A DNA stretch of 64,000 nt from Bradyrhizobium archetypum (GTDB taxonomy: Bacteria; Pseudomonadota; Alphaproteobacteria; Rhizobiales; Xanthobacteraceae), in NCBI RefSeq assembly GCF_013114835.1, contig NZ_JAAVLW010000006.1, positions 376,001-440,000 of the forward strand, given 5' to 3'. The notes under the pieces are model-generated. The model saw only the letters and a program-made list of their open reading frames with translations. It searched no databases and had not been told where the DNA came from. The position numbers and the translations under genes were made by a program. Within the stretch, counting starts at the first letter, position 1. Each line of letters opens with the position of its first letter. Below, in pieces: positions 57,091 through 64,000 of this stretch.

Positions 57091-57645
57091 CTACCGCACC
57101 ACGCCGGACGTAAACCCCGCTTTCCTTCGCGGCGGCTTGATGTCCTTCTTCAGGAAGCAGTGCGCTTCCTTGCCGGCATAGCCCGGCCGCGCATAGGTCC
57201 AGGCGCGACACTTGTTGTCGGCGGCACAGGCTGCCTTGCAGGCGCCGTCGCCATCGCCATCCTTGAGATCGAAATTCTTGTAGTCGCCGCCGTAACGGTC
57301 GATCGAGGTTTCGACGGAATCGTTGCGGCGCTCGACGACGCCGGCGCCGCGGATGCCGGAAACGCAGCAATCGCTCTGGACTCGCTCCGGTACGCTGCCC
57401 TTCAGCCAGCAGACCGCCCCCTTGATCAGGCCGGTTGGGTAGTTGAAGCTCCATGCCCGGCAGCGCCGGTCACGCTCGCAGATCAACGCGCATTCGGCCG
57501 GATCGCCGGAGATCACCGGCAGGCTCAGATAGTCGCTGCCCGGACGATCGAAATTGGCCTGCGCCAGCGCAGGGCGCGCGGATATGGCCGCCGCCAAACA
57601 GGCGAGCGCCACCATACACGCCCTGAGCAGGCGACCTGTCCCCAT
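57091..57645 (-). CDS. Secreted PAN/apple-like protein
   Basis: A 184-residue protein with a signal peptide (MGTGRLLRACMVALACLAAA to ALA) and two Cys-rich repeats: CALICERDRRCRAWSFNYP...CWLKG and CKAACAADNKCRAWTYARP...CFLKK. These match the PAN/apple pattern used in protein or carbohydrate contacts. Extracytoplasmic; ligand unknown. Confidence 0.85.
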   Translation of the reverse strand: MGTGRLLRACMVALACLAAAISARPALAQANFDRPGSDYLSLPVISGDPAECALICERDRRCRAWSFNYPTGLIKGAVCWLKGSVPERVQSDCCVSGIRGAGVVERRNDSVETSIDRYGGDYKNFDLKDGDGDGACKAACAADNKCRAWTYARPGYAGKEAHCFLKKDIKPPRRKAGFTSGVVR

Positions 57646-57744
57646 CTGGATCGCTTTCGTTTGCGCGTTTCTCGCGGGCTGTCATTTGAGCGCCATCAAC
57701 CTGTACGGTGGATGAACAGCCCGAAACCGAGGCAACCCGTTCAA

Positions 57745-59115
57745 TCAGAACGCGTATTCCTGATAGACGGGCTCGACCGAACCGCCCCAGGGACCATTAA
57801 ATTTGTCGAGCATTTCCTCCGCCGGCGTGCGGCCCGATTCGAGGATTCGCTCCAGCGGTTCGAGGTGACGGCTTTCGTCGCGGCCGGAATGGTCGGCGCG
57901 GTTGCGCCTCCTGAGGCCCGCATGCGACAGCTTCAGGCATTCTCGGGCGATCTCGAACAGATAGCGATCCTTGATCCTGGCCTTGAAGCCGAAGCGCGGG
58001 ACGTCATCGCGCAACGCCTGACGCTCCGCGGCCGTCCAGTGGCTGACCAGATCCCAGGCCGCATCCAGACTGTCGTTGTCGTACAAGAGGCCAACCCAGA
58101 ACGCCGGCAGCGCCGGCAGCCGGCCCCACGGCACCCCGTCGGCGCCGCGCATTTCCAGATAACGCTTGAGACGGACTTCCGGGAAAATCGTCGACAGATG
58201 GTTGGCCCAGTCCGACAGCGTCGGACGCTCTCCGGGGAGTGAGTTGTTGCGGCCCTCGAAGAAGGCGCGGAACGACGAGCCGGCGACGTCGATATAGGTT
58301 TCGCCGCGCTTGACGAAGTACATGGGCACGTCGAGCGCGTAGTCGACCCAGCGCTCGAATCCCATGCCGTCCTCGAACACCCAGGGCAGCATGCCGGAGC
58401 GCGCATTATCGGTGTCGCGCCAGATCTCGGAGCGGAACGACAGGAAGCCGTTGGGCTTGCCCTCGGTGAACGGCGAATTGGCAAACAAGGCGGTGGCGAC
58501 CGGCTGCAGCGCCAGCGACACCCGCAGCTTCTTGACCATGTCGGCTTCGGAGGAGAAGTCGAGGTTGGTCTGCACCGTGCAGGTCCGGTACATCATGTCG
58601 ATGCCGTAGGTGCCGACCTTCGGCATATAGTTGGTCATGATCTTGTAGCGGCCTTTGGGCATCACCGGGATCTGTGACCGCGACCAGGACGGCGTCATGC
58701 CGAGCCCGAGAAAACCGATACCCAGGGGCGTCGCGATCTCGCGGACCTGCGCCAGGTGCGCCATCAGTTCGGCCTGGGTCTGGTGGACGGTCTCGACCGG
58801 CGCGCCCGATAATTCGAACTGCCCGCCGGGCTCGAGCGAAATCGCCCCGCCGCCGGTGACGTCGTAAAGCCCGATGATGTTGCCGCGCTCCATGATCGGC
58901 TCCCAGCCGAGCAAAAGCTGCATGCCTTCGAGCAGCGCACCGATGCCGCGCGCGCCCTCATACGGCACGGGCTGACGGCCTTCCAGCGTGAAGGGGGTCT
59001 TCTCATGCTCGGTGCCGATGCGGAACTCGGACGGCGGCTTGATGCCGCCTTCGAACCACGCGACGAGTTCGTCACGCGATTGTAGCGGCGTCATATCGAT
59101 CTGGTCACGCGCCAT
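57745..59115 (-). CDS. gshA: Glutamate-cysteine ligase (plant/alphaproteobacterial type)
   Basis: A 456-residue GCS2-family enzyme that joins glutamate and cysteine, the first step of glutathione synthesis. Family text: FRIGTEHEKTPFTLEGR, GGQFELSGAPVETVHQTQ, MPKVGTYGIDMMYRTCTVQ and TVNLDFSSE-like QTNLDFSSEADM, and FRSEIWRDTDNARSG. Start at 59115. It is divergent in context from the glutathione transferase system, which suggests shared thiol metabolism. Confidence 0.96.
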   Translation of the reverse strand: MARDQIDMTPLQSRDELVAWFEGGIKPPSEFRIGTEHEKTPFTLEGRQPVPYEGARGIGALLEGMQLLLGWEPIMERGNIIGLYDVTGGGAISLEPGGQFELSGAPVETVHQTQAELMAHLAQVREIATPLGIGFLGLGMTPSWSRSQIPVMPKGRYKIMTNYMPKVGTYGIDMMYRTCTVQTNLDFSSEADMVKKLRVSLALQPVATALFANSPFTEGKPNGFLSFRSEIWRDTDNARSGMLPWVFEDGMGFERWVDYALDVPMYFVKRGETYIDVAGSSFRAFFEGRNNSLPGERPTLSDWANHLSTIFPEVRLKRYLEMRGADGVPWGRLPALPAFWVGLLYDNDSLDAAWDLVSHWTAAERQALRDDVPRFGFKARIKDRYLFEIARECLKLSHAGLRRRNRADHSGRDESRHLEPLERILESGRTPAEEMLDKFNGPWGGSVEPVYQEYAF

Positions 59116-59211
59116 GAAAAAATCCGGAACTCTGGCGATTCGACCGAACGCGCCGTGTGAATGAGGGAATGCGGACAACCAAGTCCGCAACAACGAAACA
59201 TGTCGGAACCG

Positions 59212-59700
59212 TCATCGCGCCGGCACGCCGTCACGGGCGGCGGCCGGCTTGACGTCCGAGCAGGAGCAGCCCAGCCGGTCGAGCAGACCGCAAAGCTTCA
59301 GGGCATCGGCATCGGACAATTTGGAGCCGACGTGCTTTTCGATCGCCGCGGAATAGGCGCCCCACATTTTCTTCTGCAGTTCGCGGCCCGCCTCGGTGAT
59401 CTCCACGAATTGCCCGCGCTTGTCGATCTTGCATTCGCGCCGTGCCGCCAGACCCTCGTCGACCAGGCGGTCGATCAGCCGGGAGGTGGAATATTGCGGG
59501 ATCAGCATCTGCTTTTCCAGTTCCACCGGACGCATCTCGCCGGACGGCGCGCGCGACAGTTCCAACAGCGCGTCATACCAGGCCAGCGGCGGAAAGCCCG
59601 CTTTCTTCAAATCCTGCTCGACGGCGTCGAGCACCCGGCTCTGCACCCGCATCAGGCGGATCCAGGCGGCGGTCGCCTCGGTCGATGGTTTGCGTTTCAT
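59212..59700 (-). CDS. MarR-family transcriptional regulator
   Basis: A 162-residue winged-helix regulator: QYSTSRLIDRLVDEGLAARR is the recognition and wing area, and AGRELQKKMWGAY the C-terminal helix. A Cys pair near the C-terminus (LGCSCSDV) could sense thiol-reactive compounds, which is inference. The ATG at 59700 is preferred over a TTG at 59721, which coincides with the expected transcription start. It is divergent from the glutathione transferase gene and probably controls both. Confidence 0.88.
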   Translation of the reverse strand: MKRKPSTEATAAWIRLMRVQSRVLDAVEQDLKKAGFPPLAWYDALLELSRAPSGEMRPVELEKQMLIPQYSTSRLIDRLVDEGLAARRECKIDKRGQFVEITEAGRELQKKMWGAYSAAIEKHVGSKLSDADALKLCGLLDRLGCSCSDVKPAAARDGVPAR

Positions 59701-59726
59701 GATCCGGTCCGTATCTGTCAATGCTC

Positions 59727-59787
59727 AGTGTACCGCACTAAATGCAGATGCATCAATCTTGACTATTCCATGCAAATGCATTTAGTC
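59727..59787. promoter_or_regulatory. Divergent marR/gst promoters with paired operator candidates
   Basis: Site 1 ATGCAGATGCAT (59742-59753) and site 2 ATGCAAATGCAT (59770-59781) share ATGCA-nn-TGCAT and sit within a larger dyad, CTAAATGCA to TGCATTTAG. Plus strand: TTGACT (59759) and TTAGTC (59782) with 17 bases between, site 2 inside the spacer. Minus strand: TTGATG and TACACT with 18 bases between, site 1 inside the spacer. Confidence 0.65.
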
Positions 59788-59821
59788 AGTTCACCAACAA
59801 TTACGAGGGAAGGAAAATCCA

Positions 59822-60436
59822 ATGAAATTGTATTATTCCCCAGGCGCCTGCTCGCTGTCCCCCCATATCGCGCTTCTCGAGGCCGGTCTGCCCTACGATC
59901 TGGTCAAGGTCGACCTGCGCGCCAAGAAGCTGGAGAATGGTGACGACTTTTTGAAGGTCAACCCAAAGGGCCAGGTGCCGGCCCTCGCCCTCGATTCGGG
60001 CGAACTGGTCACCGAAGGGCCGATTATTGTCCAGATGATCGCCGACAAGGCGGGCAAGAACCTGGCGCCGCCCCGCGATTCGGACGAGCGCTACAAGCTG
60101 CTGGAGTGGCTGAACTACATCACGACCGAGTTGCACAAGAACCTCGGACCGATGTTCTCGCCGGCGCTGGCCGACGACGCCAAGGCCTTCTTCAAGGACC
60201 GCGTCATGAGCAAGTTCAACTACCTGGAAACGGCGCTTGCCGGGCGCGACTACGTGATGGGCAAGCAATTCACCGTAGCCGATGGCTATCTGTTCACCAT
60301 GCTGATGTGGGCGACCGACCGTTTGAAGTTCGATCTTTCAGCCATGCCGAACCTTCTGGCCTACAAGGCCCGCATCGCCGCGCGGCCGAAGGTGCAGGAA
60401 GCGATGACCAAGGAAGGGCTGCTGAAAGCGGCGTGA
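59822..60436 (+). CDS. gst: Glutathione S-transferase, beta-class-like
   Basis: A 204-residue GST. The beta-class N-terminus KLYYSPGACSLSPHIALLEA has Cys10 where eukaryotic GSTs have Tyr/Ser; the glutathione-site text VNPKGQVPAL and LVTEGPIIVQMIA follow. It conjugates glutathione to electrophiles, or reduces them. AGGGAAGG precedes the ATG. Regulated with the adjacent marR through the operator pair upstream, and glutathione itself is made by gshA nearby. Confidence 0.93.
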   Translation: MKLYYSPGACSLSPHIALLEAGLPYDLVKVDLRAKKLENGDDFLKVNPKGQVPALALDSGELVTEGPIIVQMIADKAGKNLAPPRDSDERYKLLEWLNYITTELHKNLGPMFSPALADDAKAFFKDRVMSKFNYLETALAGRDYVMGKQFTVADGYLFTMLMWATDRLKFDLSAMPNLLAYKARIAARPKVQEAMTKEGLLKAA

Positions 60437-60462
60437 GGCGCTCACGGATTGCTGAAAGCGAA

Positions 60463-60495
60463 AGGGCCGGATCGACGATCCGGCCCTTTTGTTGT
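60463..60495 (+). terminator. Terminator of the glutathione transferase gene
   Basis: 13-bp stem AAAGGGCCGGATC/GATCCGGCCCTTT with a GAC loop and TTGTT tail, 27 bases after the stop. Confidence 0.85.
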
Positions 60496-60498
60496 GCC

Positions 60499-60599
60499 GT
60501 CATTCCGGGGGATGCGCAGCATCGAGCTATGGTGCGCGGTTGCGCACCTGAGAATCTCGAGATTCCGGGTCCGGTCCTTCGGACCATCCCGGTCTGACG
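60499..60599. repeat. Dispersed palindromic repeat, family A, copy 6
   Basis: Arms GCCGTCATTCCGGGGG and CATCCCGGTCTGACG, with GAATCTCGAGATTCCGGG and GGTCCTTCGGACC inside. The right arm is mutated relative to other copies. Confidence 0.7.
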
Positions 60600-60612
60600 A
60601 CCGAGGGAACGC

Positions 60613-62826
60613 TTACGCCGCAGCCTTCTTCGGCGGGAAGCGGCCGTAGAAGGTCTCGCCGCTTGCCGCCATATCTTCCAGCAGTTTCGGCGGGGTGAAG
60701 CGCGAGCCGTATTTGGCTTCCAGCCTGTGACAGAGTTCGACGAACTTTCGCGCGCCCATGAAGTCGATATAGGACAGCGTGCCGCCGGTGAACGGCGCAA
60801 AGCCGAACCCTAAGATCGAGCCGACATCGGCCTCGCGCGGATCGGTGATGACGTGATCCTCCACCGTGCGCGCGGCTTCCACCGCCTGCACCACCAAGAA
60901 GCGCTGCTTCAATTCCTCGACGTCAAGCGTGTCGGGGTCGAGCTGCTTCGGCTGCAGCGCCGATAACCCGGGCCACAGGCTCTTCTGGCCCTTGCCCTTC
61001 TCGGGATAGTCGTAAAAGCCCTTGCTGTTCTTGCGCCCCAAGCGGCCCTGCTTCTCGACCATTTCCACCATCAGCTTCTTCTGATCGGGGTTGATGGCGT
61101 TGGGACCGAGATCGGCTTCCGTCGCCTTCATGACCTTCAGGCCGAGGTCGAGCGCGACTTCGTCCGACAGCGACAACGGTCCGACCGGCATGCCGGCCAT
61201 CCTGGCGCAGTTCTCGATCATCGCCGGTGGCACGCCTTCGAGGAACATCTCGTTGCCTTCGGCGATGTAACGGCCGACGCAGCGGTTGGCGTAGAAGCCG
61301 CGGGAATCGTTCACGACGATCGGCGTCTTGCCGATGATGCGGACGTAATCAAGCGCGGTCGCGAGCGCGACATCGCCTGTGTTCTTGCCGAGGATGATCT
61401 CGACCAGCATCATCTTCTCGACCGGCGAGAAGAAATGGATGCCGATGAACTTGCCCTGGTCCTTGAAATTTTCGGCGAGCGAGGTGATCGGCAGCGTCGA
61501 GGTGTTGGACGCAAAGATCGCGTCCGCCTTGAGGTACTGCTGCGCCTTGGCGAAGGTGTCCGCCTTGACCTTGCGATCCTCGAATACGGCCTCGATGACG
61601 AGGTCGCAATCCTTCAACGCGGCGTAGTCCGCGGTCGGGGTGATGCGGGCCAGCAGCGCGTCGCGATCGCTGGCCTTGGCGCGGCCCTTGGCGATCTGCT
61701 CGTCGATCACCTTCTGCGCATGCGCCTTGCCCTTGTCGGCGCTTTCCTGGTCGCGGTCGATCAGGACGACGTCGAGGCCGGCGCGGGCGGAGACGTAGCC
61801 GGCGCTCGCGCCCATGAAGCCGGCGCCGATCACGGCGAGCTTCTTCACCTTGGTCGGCGGCACGTTCGCAGGCCGCCGCGCGCCCTTGTTCAGTTCCTGC
61901 ATCGACAGGAACAGGCTGCGGATCATCGCCGCCGCTTCCTTCGAGCGCAGCACCTTGGTGAAGTAGCGCGACTCGACGCGAAGCGCGGCGTCGATCGGCA
62001 ACTGCAGGCCCTCATAGACGCAGCTCATGATGGCGCGCGCCGCCGGATAATTGTCGTAGGTCTCGCGACGGTAGATGGCGTTGCCCGCCGGGAACATCAT
62101 CATGCCTGCCTTGGAGAACACCGGACCGCCCGGCAGCTTGAAGCCTTTTTCGTCCCAGGGTGCGACCGCTTTCCCGCCGCCCTTGATCCAGTCCTTGGCC
62201 GCCTTGATCAGATCGGCGGCCGGCACAACGGCATGGATCAGGTTGAGCGACTTGGCCTTCTCGACCGTGACCGGATCGCCCTTGAGCAGGATCGTCATCG
62301 CATCCTGCGGCGGCACCAGACGCGACACACGCTGGGTGCCGCCCGCGCCGGGGAACAGGCCCACCTTGACTTCCGGCAGGCCGAGCCGGGTCTTGGGATT
62401 ATCGGCCGCGACGCGGTAGTGGCAGGACAACGTCACCTCGAAACCGCCGCCGAGCGCGAGCCCGTTGATCGCGGCCGCCCACGGCTTGCCGCAGGTCTCG
62501 ATGCCGCGCAGCACCAGCGAAAAGCGCCGGCTCTGATCGAACAGCATCTGGTTGGCCGCGACCTCGCCCTTCTCTTTAAAGACCTTGGCGTATTCCTTGT
62601 TCATGCCCTCGAGCATCGAAAGATCGGCGCCGGCGCAGAACGCTTCCTTGGCGGAGGTGATGACGATGCCCTTCACGGCGGCGTCAGCGGTGGTCTGCTT
62701 CAGGATCTCCTCGAGCTCGGTGGTCGAGGTCTCGTCCAGCACGTTCATCGAACGTCCGGGGATGTCCCAAGTGACGAGCGCAATACCGTCGGCGTCGGTC
62801 TCTAGCTTGAAATTCTTGAAGGCCAT
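60613..62826 (-). CDS. fadJ: Bifunctional enoyl-CoA hydratase/3-hydroxyacyl-CoA dehydrogenase
   Basis: A 737-residue beta-oxidation enzyme. The N-terminal crotonase half has [18 protein letters not shown] and [18 protein letters not shown]; the dehydrogenase half has the NAD motif [31 protein letters not shown], and [18 protein letters not shown]. It hydrates enoyl-CoA then oxidises hydroxyacyl-CoA in the cytoplasm. GGGAG precedes the ATG. Paired with the thiolase gene upstream in the same orientation. Confidence 0.95.
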   Translation of the reverse strand: MAFKNFKLETDADGIALVTWDIPGRSMNVLDETSTTELEEILKQTTADAAVKGIVITSAKEAFCAGADLSMLEGMNKEYAKVFKEKGEVAANQMLFDQSRRFSLVLRGIETCGKPWAAAINGLALGGGFEVTLSCHYRVAADNPKTRLGLPEVKVGLFPGAGGTQRVSRLVPPQDAMTILLKGDPVTVEKAKSLNLIHAVVPAADLIKAAKDWIKGGGKAVAPWDEKGFKLPGGPVFSKAGMMMFPAGNAIYRRETYDNYPAARAIMSCVYEGLQLPIDAALRVESRYFTKVLRSKEAAAMIRSLFLSMQELNKGARRPANVPPTKVKKLAVIGAGFMGASAGYVSARAGLDVVLIDRDQESADKGKAHAQKVIDEQIAKGRAKASDRDALLARITPTADYAALKDCDLVIEAVFEDRKVKADTFAKAQQYLKADAIFASNTSTLPITSLAENFKDQGKFIGIHFFSPVEKMMLVEIILGKNTGDVALATALDYVRIIGKTPIVVNDSRGFYANRCVGRYIAEGNEMFLEGVPPAMIENCARMAGMPVGPLSLSDEVALDLGLKVMKATEADLGPNAINPDQKKLMVEMVEKQGRLGRKNSKGFYDYPEKGKGQKSLWPGLSALQPKQLDPDTLDVEELKQRFLVVQAVEAARTVEDHVITDPREADVGSILGFGFAPFTGGTLSYIDFMGARKFVELCHRLEAKYGSRFTPPKLLEDMAASGETFYGRFPPKKAAA

Positions 62827-62885
62827 GTTGGTTGCTCCCTCGGTGCCGCAGCCAGTGTCAGGCGCGGCGGTTGTGTCTGGATCTC

Positions 62886-62974
62886 GTACGGTGGGCAAAG
62901 CACAGCGTGCCCACCATTTCTTGCAGCGCTCGCGATGGTGGGCACGGCGCAGGAGCGCCTTTACCCACCCTACG
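62886..62974. repeat. Dispersed inverted repeat, family B, copy 2
   Basis: Arms GTACGGTGGGCAAAG and CTTTACCCACCCTACGG are inverted, with GTGCCCACC and GGTGGGCAC inside, as at 28876. It fills the space between the thiolase and fadJ genes. Confidence 0.75.
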
Positions 62975-62978
62975 GCAG

Positions 62979-64000
<1,022 letters not shown>

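Overview
The window is a high-GC alphaproteobacterial chromosome segment. Gene content and protein style fit Bradyrhizobium or a very close relative: a C4-pathway hemA, a split F0 ATP synthase operon (atpI-B-E-b'-b) without F1 genes, a ctaC-D-B-G-E aa3 oxidase cluster, a plant-type gshA, an IalB protein, an Omp31-like porin, and dispersed intergenic repeats of the kind seen in this genus. I see no rRNA, CRISPR array, insertion sequence, phage or conjugation gene. Most of it reads as ordinary core chromosome.

Layout. 1-5.8 kb (minus strand): the first codons of hisD, a DUF2948 gene, murA, an alpha/beta hydrolase, a small membrane protein, an FAD oxidoreductase with a cyclic-nucleotide-binding front end, and a small basic protein. 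6.1-9.6 kb: tRNA-Thr(GGT), then a patch of regulators (single-domain receiver, Crp/Fnr regulator, small basic protein, HD-GYP protein). 9.8-12.6 kb: an exported glucan-degrading pair, GH16 plus a Tat-signal GH1. 12.6-18.9 kb: a small HTH protein, a porin, a chemoreceptor, a metallo-beta-lactamase-fold hydrolase, and hemA behind a perfect FixK/FNR box. 19-24 kb: a 1168-residue transporter-kinase-receiver fusion facing a LuxR-type response regulator and a HAD phosphatase gene broken by a one-base frameshift. 24.3-28.3 kb: two divergent MHS-family MFS transporters separated by about 950 bp without a recognisable gene.

28.4-37.4 kb: YjbQ, a coiled-coil secreted protein, an HCCA-isomerase-like protein, the F0 operon, a secreted protein, a GNAT enzyme, and thrC overlapping an M16 peptidase. 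37.8-41.6 kb: a three-subunit periplasmic aldehyde oxidoreductase (paoABC type). 42-45.7 kb: small secreted proteins, including a His-rich one, and a divergent NarL-type regulator/kinase pair. 45.8-52.4 kb: the aa3-type cytochrome oxidase operon with assembly factors (ctaB, ctaG, SURF1) and a 54-codon membrane ORF. 53-57 kb: IalB, TldD fused by overlapping codons to a signal peptidase I, a YjbR-like protein and a nucleotidyltransferase-like protein. 57-60.4 kb: a PAN/apple-like secreted protein, gshA, and a divergent marR/gst pair. 60.6-64 kb: fadJ-like and fadA-like beta-oxidation genes, the latter running off the window.

How the genes work together. Respiration is the strongest theme: aa3 oxidase, heme synthesis (hemA, ctaB) and the F0 motor. 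Glutathione synthesis (gshA) sits beside a glutathione transferase whose divergent promoters each carry an ATGCA-nn-TGCAT operator candidate. The most unusual items are the exported GH16/GH1 module with structured upstream DNA, the thioredoxin-reductase-like fusion lacking CxxC, the tandem repeat operators ahead of paoABC and ialB, and the frameshifted HAD gene. All functional statements are from sequence reading only; no database search was run.
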